Of a stretch of DNA of 64,000 bases, positions 32,608-40,829 are shown piece after piece; the first letter of the stretch is position 1; the number at the start of each line of letters is the position of its first letter. The stretch covers positions 1 through 64,000 of the forward strand of contig NZ_JBIMER010000008.1 in assembly GCF_051262515.1 (NCBI RefSeq), given 5' to 3'. Both the position numbers and the translations under genes were made by a program. Origin of the DNA: Arthrobacter_N sp051262515 (lineage in GTDB: Bacteria > Actinomycetota > Actinomycetes > Actinomycetales > Micrococcaceae). Below the pieces are notes generated by a model. That model worked only from the letters and a program-made list of their open reading frames with translations. It did not search any database and was not told the origin of the DNA.

Positions 32608-34149
32608 ATGACAATCCCATTCCCGGGTCCGGACGCCCTGGGTCCCGACCACGTAGACCTCAGCATCTCCGCCCGCGTGCTGGCCGACAGGCTGCCCCCG
32701 GGCTTCGTTCTCGGCGCCGCGACGGCCGCCTACCAGGTGGAGGGAGCCGTCCGCGAAGACGGCCGCGGACCCAGCGTCTGGGACACCTGGGTGGCGGGCA
32801 AGGAGGCCGCCGTCGACGGCTCGACCGCCGACGTCTCCACCGACCACTACCACCGGATGCCGGAGGACGTCGCGCTGATGGCCGGACTGGGCCTGGACGC
32901 GTACCGCTTCTCCACGGCGTGGCCCCGGATCTTCCCCGACGCCTCCGGCGTCCCGAACCGCCGCGGCCTGGACTTCTACCACCGCCTGCTGGACCAGTTG
33001 GACGCGCGTGGGATCGCCCCGATGCTGACGCTTTTCCACTGGGACACGCCCCAGTACATAGAGGACGACGGCGGGTGGATGGAACGCGACGCGGCGTACC
33101 GGTTCGCCGACTACGCCGCGGTCATGGGCCGCGAGTTCGGCGACCGGGTCCGCTGGTGGTGCACGGTCAACGAACCGGCCACGGTGGCCGGGAACGGCTA
33201 CGGCTCGGCGCTCCACGCGCCGGCGGGGAACGCCGGCGTCAAGTCGCTGCGGGCCGTGCACCACCTCCTGCTGGGCCACGGCCTGGCTACCCAGGCGCTC
33301 CGGGCCGAGGGTGTGGCGGGAGGGATCGGCATGTCCAACGTCCACTCGCCCAGCGAGCCTGCGGATCCGACCAGCCTCTTGGACCGGACCGTGGCGGACC
33401 TCGTGGACACCGCCTACAACCGGCTCTTCGCCGATCCGGTGTTCCTGGGGACCTACCCGGCGGCGGTCCAGGCGGCCGCCCGCTTCGCCGGCCTGAGGAT
33501 CCGCGACGGGGACCTGGCAACCATCAACCAACCGTTGGATTTCTACGGGCTCAACTACTACATGCCCACTCTCGTCGCCTCCGGACCGGGCGAGGAGGGT
33601 CCGCTGCCGGCGTCGTTGGTATTGCCCACCGGCGGGGAGCCCGAGGAGGCCGCCACCCCGTTCCACGTGGTCGAATGGCCGGGCGCCGAGCTCACCGCGT
33701 ACGGCTGGCCCATAGTCCCCGGGCGCCTCGGCGTCATGCTGGGGCGGATGCGCGATCGGTACCCGAACATGCCCCCGGTCTTCATCACGGAGGGCGGCGT
33801 GAGTTTCGAGGAGACGCCGGAACTCGACCCGGCGACCGGCGTCGTGCAGGTCCAGGACACCGCCCGCGCCCACTACCTGCGGGATCACGTGACCGCCGCC
33901 CTGGACGCGGTGAAGCCGGGCGGACCGGCCGCCGGGATGGACCTGCGCGGGTACTTCGTCTGGACGCTGATGGACAACTGGGAGTGGGCGGCGGGGTACC
34001 GGCAGACGTTCGGGCTGGTGCACGTGGACCGCGAAACCCTGAACCGCACGCCCAAGGCGTCCTACCACTGGCTGGCGAAGGTCATCGCGCACCGTGCGGG
34101 GCTGCCCGAAGAGGACGGTGCGGTGGAATCAGACGTCGTCGGGGCATGA
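32608..34149 (+). CDS. Beta-glucosidase, glycoside hydrolase family 1
   Basis: 513 aa TIM-barrel GH1. FVLGAATAAYQVEGA opens the domain, the acid/base Glu is in WCTVNEPATV, and the nucleophile Glu is in VFITEGGVSF (ITENG in most relatives). Other family marks are LTLFHWDTPQY and YFVWTLMDNWEWAAGY. No signal peptide, so it acts on imported beta-glucosides. There is no Shine-Dalgarno site; CACAAT lies 6 bp before the ATG, so the mRNA may be leaderless. No sugar transporter is adjacent. 259 bp before it hold only promoter-like sequence. Confidence 0.9.
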   Translation: MTIPFPGPDALGPDHVDLSISARVLADRLPPGFVLGAATAAYQVEGAVREDGRGPSVWDTWVAGKEAAVDGSTADVSTDHYHRMPEDVALMAGLGLDAYRFSTAWPRIFPDASGVPNRRGLDFYHRLLDQLDARGIAPMLTLFHWDTPQYIEDDGGWMERDAAYRFADYAAVMGREFGDRVRWWCTVNEPATVAGNGYGSALHAPAGNAGVKSLRAVHHLLLGHGLATQALRAEGVAGGIGMSNVHSPSEPADPTSLLDRTVADLVDTAYNRLFADPVFLGTYPAAVQAAARFAGLRIRDGDLATINQPLDFYGLNYYMPTLVASGPGEEGPLPASLVLPTGGEPEEAATPFHVVEWPGAELTAYGWPIVPGRLGVMLGRMRDRYPNMPPVFITEGGVSFEETPELDPATGVVQVQDTARAHYLRDHVTAALDAVKPGGPAAGMDLRGYFVWTLMDNWEWAAGYRQTFGLVHVDRETLNRTPKASYHWLAKVIAHRAGLPEEDGAVESDVVGA

Positions 34150-34156
34150 TGGTGCC

Positions 34157-34537
34157 ATGCCGTCGGAGACCACAGCACTGACCAAGTCCACGCACCACGA
34201 GCCGCTGCCAGCCCCGGAGGCGGCGCGGCTGGCGCAGGCCCTCGGCGACGCGCCCGACGCCACCGTCTTCGTGGACGGGACCGCGCTACGCCTCTCCGCC
34301 GGCGCGACGGACGCCGTGATGGACCTGCTCGCGCGGCTGTCCCGCGGGGAGGCCGTCACGATCAGCACCAGCGAACTGTTGCTGAACACATCGCAGGCCG
34401 CGCAGCTCGCGGGGGTCTCCAACACGTACATGCGCCGGCTGACCGACGCGGGGACCATCCCGGTCGAGTACCGCGGCAGCCACCGCCGGATCCGGCCGCG
34501 GGACGTGCAGGCGTGGCTGGAGGCGCGGGCCCACTGA
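34157..34537 (+). CDS. Excisionase-type HTH protein, orphan antitoxin-like
   Basis: 126 aa. C-terminal MerR/excisionase-type helix-turn-helix: TSQAAQLAGVSNTYMRRLTD, AGTIPVEYRGSHRRIRPRDV, and AWLEARA. The N-terminal 60 residues resemble the linker-plus-helix seen in antitoxins of PIN-domain pairs. No toxin gene follows: the next 150 bp are empty and a lipoprotein gene comes after. It is therefore an orphan antitoxin or a stand-alone regulator. It starts 8 bp after the beta-glucosidase stop codon with GATGGTGCC as a poor ribosome site, so it may be translationally coupled. Confidence 0.7.
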   Translation: MPSETTALTKSTHHEPLPAPEAARLAQALGDAPDATVFVDGTALRLSAGATDAVMDLLARLSRGEAVTISTSELLLNTSQAAQLAGVSNTYMRRLTDAGTIPVEYRGSHRRIRPRDVQAWLEARAH

Positions 34538-34689
34538 CGGCGGGGGCGGGCGACCGCGGGGGCGCGCCGACAGTGCGGGCGGCCCGAAACGTCGCCCAAC
34601 CGATGCCGAGATGTGCTGTGTGGCGGGGCGGCCGCGACCTACCGTGAAGCCAGGCGCCACCCGCGGCGCCCGGGCCCGAAGGGAGCGCC

Positions 34690-35289
34690 ATGTCGGCCGT
34701 TCGCAGCGTTGGCGCGGTCCTCGCGACACTGGCGCTCGCGGCCGCGGCGGGATGCGCCGCCGTCGTGCCGGAACCCGGCGGCGCGCCGTCGGACCGTGGT
34801 GTGGACCTGTCCCCCGGCGCCCCGCGTTCGGGGCCGCCGTCCGCGATGCCGGCCGGACCGCCGGCGGCCGCGAGCATCACCGCGCTGGCGCCGCTCACCG
34901 TTTTCTATGTGGCGGTGGACGACGGCGGCGTGGCGGGCCCGGCGATCGGGTGCGGGGACAGCGTCGTCGCCACGGCAACGGACCCGGCAGAGTTCACCGA
35001 CCAAGTGGAGGGCGCGATACGGCACCTACTGGCCGGGCGCGAGCGCTTCGTCGCACCGTCGGGGCTCCTGAACGCGCTGCACCGGTCCGAGCTGGAGTAC
35101 GTCGGGGCGACCGTGCGCGGGGACACGGTGACCGTCCTGCTGACCGGCGCGGTGGTTTCCGGGGGCACCTGCGACGACGCACGGATCCACGAGCAGCTCC
35201 GGCATACGGCCATGCTGGCGGCCGGGACCCCGAGGGCGGAGATCCTGGTCGACGGGACGCCGCTGTGGGATCTCGCGGGGACCGAGTAG
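34690..35289 (+). CDS. Lipoprotein with GerMN-like domain
   Basis: 199 aa. Lipobox with Cys22 (AAAAGCAAV), then a Pro/Gly/Ala-rich disordered stretch to about residue 65, then a GerMN-like domain: LTVFYVAVDDG, AIGCGDSVVAT, and an alpha/beta end with VRGDTVTVLLTG and GTPRAEILVDG. GerMN domains occur in germination and envelope proteins of Gram-positives and in LpqB. The RBS AAGGGAGC lies just before the ATG. Transcribed alone as far as can be seen; function unknown, probably cell-envelope. Confidence 0.72.
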   Translation: MSAVRSVGAVLATLALAAAAGCAAVVPEPGGAPSDRGVDLSPGAPRSGPPSAMPAGPPAAASITALAPLTVFYVAVDDGGVAGPAIGCGDSVVATATDPAEFTDQVEGAIRHLLAGRERFVAPSGLLNALHRSELEYVGATVRGDTVTVLLTGAVVSGGTCDDARIHEQLRHTAMLAAGTPRAEILVDGTPLWDLAGTE

Positions 35290-35357
35290 GGGCCGCCGGG
35301 ATGCATCCAGGGAACAACTGTTGCTTATTTGGCAACTTGGGTTGTTAGGATGTGTCG

Positions 35358-36647
35358 GTGACCACATCCAATATCCCCCTTGCCGCCAGTGATCCGGTCC
35401 AGACCGAAACGGACGTCGCGCTGGCCCGCGCCGCCGCCGCACACCGCCACGAATCCCTGTATTCGCAGCGCGCCGCCAACATCAAGCAGTCCGCCGTCCG
35501 CGACGTCTTCGACATCTCGATGCGCCCGGGCCTCGTCTCCCTGGCCGGGGGCAATCCGTTCCTGCAGTCGCTGCCGCTCGAGAAGATCGGCGGAATGGCC
35601 TACCGGATCATCACCGAGGAGGGGCTCTCCGCGCTGCAGTACGGCGGCGGGCAGGGCACTCCGGGGCTGCGGTCGCAGATCTGCGAGGTGATGGCCGAGG
35701 AGGGCATCACGGACGCGCGGCCGGAGAACGTCGTCGTCACCACGGGTTCGCAGTCGGCGCAGGACGTCGCGTGCAAGGTGTTCTGTAACCCCGGCGACGT
35801 GGTCCTGTGCGAAGACCCCACGTATGTCGGGGCGCTCAACACGTTCGAATCGCACGAGGTCACCGTGGTTCCGGTGGGCATGGACGAGAACGGCCTGCTG
35901 CCCGAGGAGCTCGAGGCGCGCATCGCGGAGGTGCGGGCCGGCGGCGGGACCATCAAGTTCCTCTACACGATCCCCAACTTCAACAACCCCTCCGGCATCA
36001 CGCTCGCCGAGGACCGCCGCCAGCGGATTGTGGACATCTGCCGCGAGGCCAACATCCTGGTGGTGGAGGACAACCCATACGGGCTCTTGAAGTTCGACGG
36101 GGAACCGCACACCACGCTGCGGGCCGCCAACCCAGAGGACGTGCTCTACATGGGGTCCTTCTCCAAGATACTGGCCCCCGGGCTGCGGATCGGCTGGGCG
36201 CTGGTTCCGGAACACCTGCTGCGCCGCTTCTACCTGGCCAGCGAGGCCGTGACCCTCTGCCCGCCGACACTGAACCAGGACCTGATCAGCGCCTACCTGA
36301 ACGAACACGACTGGCGGGGACAGATCCGCACGTACCGCTCGCTCTACGCGGAGCGGTGCGCGGCCATGCTGGACGCGCTGGAGGAATTCATGCCGGCCGG
36401 CGTGGAATGGACGAAGCCCGAGGGCGGATTCTTCGTGTGGGTGACGCTTCCGGAGGGGATCGATACCTATCCGCTGCTGGCGCGGGCCATCGACGCGGGG
36501 GTGGTCTTCATCCCCGGGGCCGCGTTCACTCCCTCTGACGAGCCGAGCAACAAGCTGCGGCTGGCGTTCAGCGCGGTGGCGGCGGACAAGATCCACGAGG
36601 GCGTCCGGCGGCTGGCACCGGTGCTGGCGGAGGCCATGGCCGGCTAG
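35358..36647 (+). CDS. PLP-dependent class I/II aminotransferase (2-aminoadipate/aromatic transaminase type)
   Basis: 429 aa. Fold type I aminotransferase with LVSLAGGNPFLQ, YGGGQGTPGLRSQI, TIPNFNNPSGIT, VVEDNPYGLLKF, and the Schiff-base lysine in MGSFSKILAPGLRIGW. This group includes LysN/2-aminoadipate and kynurenine transaminases; the amino donor is undetermined. Two in-frame GTG starts exist (35352, 35358); 35358 is favoured because a TAGGAT -10 (35346-35351) ends 6 bp before it, a leaderless arrangement. There is a TTGC/GCAA inverted repeat upstream (about 35321-35335) that may be an operator. Confidence 0.88.
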   Translation: MTTSNIPLAASDPVQTETDVALARAAAAHRHESLYSQRAANIKQSAVRDVFDISMRPGLVSLAGGNPFLQSLPLEKIGGMAYRIITEEGLSALQYGGGQGTPGLRSQICEVMAEEGITDARPENVVVTTGSQSAQDVACKVFCNPGDVVLCEDPTYVGALNTFESHEVTVVPVGMDENGLLPEELEARIAEVRAGGGTIKFLYTIPNFNNPSGITLAEDRRQRIVDICREANILVVEDNPYGLLKFDGEPHTTLRAANPEDVLYMGSFSKILAPGLRIGWALVPEHLLRRFYLASEAVTLCPPTLNQDLISAYLNEHDWRGQIRTYRSLYAERCAAMLDALEEFMPAGVEWTKPEGGFFVWVTLPEGIDTYPLLARAIDAGVVFIPGAAFTPSDEPSNKLRLAFSAVAADKIHEGVRRLAPVLAEAMAG

Positions 36648-36707
36648 CTCCCCGGGTTTCCCCTGCCGCGCTCGCGGTGACCGGTTGTCCGGTGGCCGGC
36701 GTGCGGT

Positions 36708-36860
36708 GAGCCGGCGCCACATTGCGGGAAGCCACTAACCCCTCCGGATCCGCAACCGGTCACCGTGACCGGTTTTTCCCGGACCCGCAGGCAATCCGCA
36801 CAGCAAAACGCCCCTCCACCCGAGACTCCGGGTGGAGGGGCATTCCGATGTGGCGCCGGG
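36708..36860. repeat. Family B inverted-repeat element, copy 2
   Basis: GAGCCGGCGCCACATTGCGG (36708-36727) and CCGATGTGGCGCCGGG (36845-36860) are inverted copies about 117 bp apart, between the convergent aminotransferase and RNase J genes. The RNase J terminator lies inside the element. Confidence 0.85.
36803..36841 (-). terminator. Rho-independent terminator of the RNase J gene
   Basis: GCCCCTCCACCCG (36810-36822) pairs perfectly over 13 bp with CGGGTGGAGGGGC (36829-36841). Read on the minus strand it is followed by GTTTTG, 32 bp after the RNase J stop codon. Confidence 0.8.
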
Positions 36861-36872
36861 TGCCGCGTGTGC

Positions 36873-38540
36873 CTAGGCGTCGACCGCGATGGCCGTGATG
36901 ACCGGGCTGCGGCGGTAGGCCCGCTTCATCCAGACGGCGACCGCGTCGGCGATGACCTCCTCCGGATCGCGGTTCCGCGCGCCGCTGAGGGCCTTCTCGA
37001 TGGCCGCGATGGCCGGCTTGAAGTCCGCCGGCTCGTGCACGAAGCCGCGGGGGAAGAACTCCGGATCCTCGACGAGCTTGTTGGTCTTCGGGTCCAGGAT
37101 GGCCAGCACCGTGACGGTTCCGTCCTCGGCCAACTGAATGCGCTCCTGCAGCGAGGCCTCCGTGGCCTTGCCGACCACGCCGTCCTCCACGTAGACGTAG
37201 CCGGCGGGGATGCGGCCACTGATCTTGGCGTGGCCCTTCTGCAGGTCGATCGTGACGCCGTCCTCGGCAATGATGACGTTTTCCTTCGGGACACCGGTGC
37301 GGATAGCCAGTTCGCCGTTGGAGCGCAGGTGGCGGTGCTCGCCGTGCACGGGCATGACGTTCTTCGGCTTGACGATGTTGTAGCAGTACACCAACTCGCC
37401 GGCGGAGGCGTGTCCGGAGACGTGCACCTTGGCGTTGCCCTTGTGGACCACGGTCGCGCCGAGGACGGTCAGGGCGTTGATCAGTCCGTAGATGGCCGTC
37501 TCGTTGCCCGGGATCAGCGAGCTGGCCAGCAGCACCGTGTCGCCGTCATTGATGTTGATCATGTGGTCGCGGCTGGCCATGCGGGCCAGGGCGGCCATCG
37601 GCTCGCCCTGCGAACCGGTGCAGACGAAGACTGCCTTGTTGTCCGGCATCTTCTCGAGGGTCTTGAAGTCCACCAGTAGGCCACGCGGCACGTTGAGGTA
37701 GCCCAGCTCGCGGGCGGTGGTCATGTTGCGGACCATGGAACGGCCGACGAACGCGACCTTGCGGCCGTGCTCGTGCGCCGAGTCCAGGATCTGCTGGATG
37801 CGGTGGATGTGGCTCGCGAAGCTGGACACGATGATCCGCTTGGGCGCCTTGCGGAAGACCTCGTCGATGGCCGGCAGGAGGTCCTTCTCCGACGTCGTGA
37901 AGCCCGGCACGTCGGCGTTGGTCGAGTCCGTCAGGAAAAGGTCCACGCCCTCGGTGCCGAGGCGCGCGAAGCCGGCCAGGTCGGTGATGCGGTTGTCGAG
38001 GGGGAACTGGTCCATCTTGAAGTCACCCGTGTGCAGCACCATGCCGGCCGGCGTGCGGATGGCGACGGCCAGGCCGTCCGGGATGGAGTGGTTGACCGCG
38101 ACGAACTCGAGGTCGAACGGACCCATGGGGGTGCGGTCGCCCTCCTTGACCTCGACGGTCTTGGGGTTGATCCGGTGCTCCTTGAGCTTGGCCTTGATGA
38201 AGGCCAGCGTCAGCGTGGAGCCGATCAGGGGAATGTCTCGGCGTTCGCGCAACAGGTACGGGACGCCACCGATGTGGTCCTCGTGGCCGTGTGTCAAGAC
38301 GATGCCGACGACGTCGTTGATGCGGTCGCGGATGGCGGTGAAGTCCGGGAGGATGACGTCGACGCCGGGGTGGACCTCCTCGGGGAAGAGGACGCCGCAG
38401 TCGACGATCAGCAGTTTTCCGCCGAACTCGAACACCGTCATGTTGCGGCCGATTTCACCGAGGCCACCGAGGGCGACGATGCGCATGGCTCCCTGAGCGA
38501 GCTTGGGCGGGGTGGACAATTCTGCGAGCGACTTGGTCAT
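36873..38540 (-). CDS. rnj: Ribonuclease J
   Basis: 555 aa. Metallo-beta-lactamase core with VLTHGHEDHIGG (zinc ligands His84, His86, Asp88, His89), GDFKMDQ, the beta-CASP motifs FLTDSTNADVPG and FVCTGSQGEPMAAL, and SGHASAGEL. The C-terminal domain (after about 450) is for oligomerisation. RNase J is a 5'-3' exonuclease and endonuclease for rRNA and mRNA processing in Gram-positives. Start MTKSLAEL; upstream frame lacks a coding look. In many relatives dapA lies before it; here 270 bp of non-coding DNA and a Nudix gene do. Confidence 0.95.
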   Translation of the reverse strand: MTKSLAELSTPPKLAQGAMRIVALGGLGEIGRNMTVFEFGGKLLIVDCGVLFPEEVHPGVDVILPDFTAIRDRINDVVGIVLTHGHEDHIGGVPYLLRERRDIPLIGSTLTLAFIKAKLKEHRINPKTVEVKEGDRTPMGPFDLEFVAVNHSIPDGLAVAIRTPAGMVLHTGDFKMDQFPLDNRITDLAGFARLGTEGVDLFLTDSTNADVPGFTTSEKDLLPAIDEVFRKAPKRIIVSSFASHIHRIQQILDSAHEHGRKVAFVGRSMVRNMTTARELGYLNVPRGLLVDFKTLEKMPDNKAVFVCTGSQGEPMAALARMASRDHMININDGDTVLLASSLIPGNETAIYGLINALTVLGATVVHKGNAKVHVSGHASAGELVYCYNIVKPKNVMPVHGEHRHLRSNGELAIRTGVPKENVIIAEDGVTIDLQKGHAKISGRIPAGYVYVEDGVVGKATEASLQERIQLAEDGTVTVLAILDPKTNKLVEDPEFFPRGFVHEPADFKPAIAAIEKALSGARNRDPEEVIADAVAVWMKRAYRRSPVITAIAVDA

Positions 38541-38809
38541 GTGTTCGGCTTCCTCGGGTCTGCGATCTTCGTGGTGCGGCGGCAGGCTGTCCTGCGACGT
38601 GGGTCCGCGGTGCTTCAAAACTGTGGTTTATCTCAACCGGTGTGCATCGAAAATTTGGGGGATGCATCATGTGCGGCCGGCCGGGCGGGCGGGGACATGG
38701 CGCCACCGTCACGGTACATCGGCGGTGCGCCTACGCTTCGCGGGTCGGGCGGCGGGCAATCAGGCATCGGTACGACTCTACCGCGCAAGGGTCCAGTTCC
38801 CCAGCCGGA

Positions 38810-39520
38810 CTAGTCGGTTCGGCTGTAGACCCAAGGCAGGGAACTCATGTCCAGCCGGTGTCGCGCCGCACCGCCCGCCACCCGCGCAGCCGACGCCGGG
38901 GCACCGGCGTCGTACTCCGCGTCGCCGTCCCAGGCCACGGCCCGCCCGCCGCCGGGCAGCGAAAGCATGCGGCTGCGGAACGTCTCCGGGGCCGCCCCCG
39001 CCGCCGCGGACAGCGCTTCGCCGACCGACGGCACGCCCGCCAACCCGTGGAGCGTGACCCAGGTGGGCGTGACCAGAGACACCTCGCCGCGGCCGTGGCG
39101 CTCGAGCAGGTCGGCCGGGCGCATCCAGAGGTGGTCGAGGTGCTCGTCGGGACTGAGGACGACCTCCGCGTCGGGCGCGTGGGCCAGGAAGAACCACGTC
39201 CGCAACCGCTTGGGGGCGCTGGCCGGAGGCAGCCAGACGGACAGGTGAACCAGCTCCTCGACGCCGATCCGCAGACCCGTCTCCTCGAACGTCTCGCGGG
39301 CGCCGGCGCGCCGGGCCGCGGCGTCCGAATCGTCGTCGTGCCGGTCCTCCGGATCGACGTAACCGCCCGGGAAAACCCAGGCGCCCGCGAACGATCCCTT
39401 GTGGCGCAGGCGCTCCAAGAGGAGGACCTCCGGACCGGTGGCGGAATCGCGCAGGAGGACGACTGTTGCCGCGTCCCCGTGGAATTCGGGTTCCGCGGCT
39501 GGTTTCTTCACGTTGGTCAT
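38810..39520 (-). CDS. Nudix hydrolase
   Basis: 236 aa. The Nudix box is present with a longer inner loop than usual: VFPGGYVDPEDRHDDDSDAA, then ARETFEETGL, of the NUDT19-like type. An entry strand TVVLLRDSATGPEVLLLERL and a C-terminal helical region of about 90 residues frame it. Such enzymes hydrolyse nucleoside diphosphate derivatives or CoA. The start at 39520 overlaps the upstream hxlR-type stop (ATGA), so the two are co-translated; why an HxlR regulator should share an operon with this enzyme is unclear. Confidence 0.85.
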   Translation of the reverse strand: MTNVKKPAAEPEFHGDAATVVLLRDSATGPEVLLLERLRHKGSFAGAWVFPGGYVDPEDRHDDDSDAAARRAGARETFEETGLRIGVEELVHLSVWLPPASAPKRLRTWFFLAHAPDAEVVLSPDEHLDHLWMRPADLLERHGRGEVSLVTPTWVTLHGLAGVPSVGEALSAAAGAAPETFRSRMLSLPGGGRAVAWDGDAEYDAGAPASAARVAGGAARHRLDMSSLPWVYSRTD

Positions 39521-39897
39521 GCTTGGGCCTTTGCGCGGTCGTCGTAGTCGTCCCGGGCCGCGAGGATGCCCGCGGCGTGCTGCTCGGCCCAGATGCGAAC
39601 GGCGTCGAGAGGCCCCAGCAGCGTGCGGCCGGTGTCGGTCAGTTGGTACTCCACGCGCGGGGGCACCTCCGCGTAGACCGTCCGGCGGACCAGACCGTCG
39701 CGCTCGAGGGCGCGAAGTGTCTGTGTCAGGACCTTGGGCGTCACGCCGCCGACCGCCGAACGAAGCACGGAGAATCGGCGCGGGCCGTCCTTCAGGCCGT
39801 GGATGACCAGGGGCGTCCACTTGTCACCGATGCGCTGCAGCACCACGCGCGAAGGGCAGCCGGGCTCCATCACATTGAAGCGGCGCCCGGTGTCCAT
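39517..39897 (-). CDS. HxlR-family winged-helix regulator
   Basis: 126 aa DUF24/HxlR protein. Core: CPSRVVLQRIGDKWTPLVIH, GLKDGPRRFSVLRSAVGGVT, KVLTQTLRALERDGLVRRTV, and EYQLTDTGRTL. A Cys (CPSR) sits at the position used for redox sensing in HxlR/YodB/HypR regulators. The start MDTGRRFNV is used, with MEPGCPS as alternative. It diverges from the NAD(P)-binding gene at 39997 and probably controls it through the palindrome in between. Confidence 0.88.
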   Translation of the reverse strand: MDTGRRFNVMEPGCPSRVVLQRIGDKWTPLVIHGLKDGPRRFSVLRSAVGGVTPKVLTQTLRALERDGLVRRTVYAEVPPRVEYQLTDTGRTLLGPLDAVRIWAEQHAAGILAARDDYDDRAKAQA

Positions 39898-39926
39898 AGG
39901 GGTACTGTATGACTTTGAGGTGCTCG

Positions 39927-39941
39927 GTATCAAGTTGATAC
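39927..39941. promoter_or_regulatory. HxlR-type operator
   Basis: GTATCAA-G-TTGATAC is a perfect odd-centred palindrome midway between the divergent hxlR-type gene and the NAD(P)-binding oxidoreductase gene. AT-rich symmetric sites of this kind are bound by HxlR/YodB proteins. The match is seen; the binding is inferred from position. Confidence 0.7.
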
Positions 39942-39996
39942 TATTGTCGGGAACAGGCCACCGACCGGTGGCTTCAACCCCACGAAGGGACCACCC

Positions 39997-40599
39997 ATGA
40001 AGATCGCAGTCTACGGAGCCACCGGCATGGTCGGCAGCCAGATCGTCGCGGAGGCCGTGAGCCGCGGGCACGATGTCACCGCCGTGTCGCGTTCCGGCGC
40101 AGAGGTTCCGGGCGCCGCGGCGGCTGCCGCTGACATCGCCGATGTCCCCGCGTACAAAAAACTCGCCGGATCCCACGACGCGGTCGTGCTCTCCGTTGCA
40201 CCTCCGCGCGACGGCTCGACCCACGCGCCGTTCGTCGCCGCACACGAGAACATCTCCGAGACCCTCGTTTCCGCACGCGTGTTCGTGGTCGGCGGAGCCG
40301 GAGCCACCGAAGTGGACGGCGTGCAACTCAAGGACCTGGCCGGGTTCCCCGATGCCTACAAGCCCGAGGCGACCACGATGGGTGAAGTCCTCGAGGCCTA
40401 CAACTCCGCCTCCGGGCTCAGCTGGACCATGCTGGCCCCGGCTCCGCGGATCGCACCCGGCGAGCGCACCGGTTCCTACAAGCTGGGCGTCGACTCCCCC
40501 GCGGGTGAATCGGTGTCCACTGAGGACTTCGCCGTCGCAGTGCTGGACGAGCTCGAGGACCCCAAGCACGAGAACCGCCGCTTCACGGTCGCCAACTAG
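39997..40599 (+). CDS. NAD(P)-binding oxidoreductase, NmrA/YwnB type
   Basis: 200 aa atypical short-chain dehydrogenase. The Rossmann motif MKIAVYGATGMVGSQIVAEA is followed by an Arg/Ser pocket (VTAVSRSG), VFVVGGAGATEVDGVQLKDL and a late LSWTMLAPA. Divergent from the hxlR-type gene, with a perfect operator between, a pairing typical of quinone- or aldehyde-inducible detoxification genes (yodB and hypR systems). Substrate not known. Followed by a family B repeat 12 bp after the stop. Confidence 0.85.
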   Translation: MKIAVYGATGMVGSQIVAEAVSRGHDVTAVSRSGAEVPGAAAAAADIADVPAYKKLAGSHDAVVLSVAPPRDGSTHAPFVAAHENISETLVSARVFVVGGAGATEVDGVQLKDLAGFPDAYKPEATTMGEVLEAYNSASGLSWTMLAPAPRIAPGERTGSYKLGVDSPAGESVSTEDFAVAVLDELEDPKHENRRFTVAN

Positions 40600-40611
40600 C
40601 CCGCGCCCCCT

Positions 40612-40747
40612 GGCAGCCGGCGCCACATTGCCGCTCCGCCGCCGTTCCCGCGACTCCCGCGGGCGGGTTCCATCCGCCGGAATGCGGGGATCCATCCGCG
40701 GGCGGACACAGCCCCACCCTGGATGGCCGGCCGATGTGGCGCCGGCT
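40612..40747. repeat. Family B inverted-repeat element, copy 3
   Basis: GGCAGCCGGCGCCACATTGC (40612-40631) and CCGATGTGGCGCCGGCT (40731-40747), 99 bp apart, between the NAD(P)-binding gene and the flavin reductase gene. Arms are the same length and sequence as in copies 1 and 2. Confidence 0.85.
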
Positions 40748-40829
40748 GACGGGGTCGCACGCGCTGTGGACCGGCTGTGGCGCCGGTCTGGCCGCGCGCC
40801 CGCATGCAGGGGTGTGTTTTGCTGGAGGC

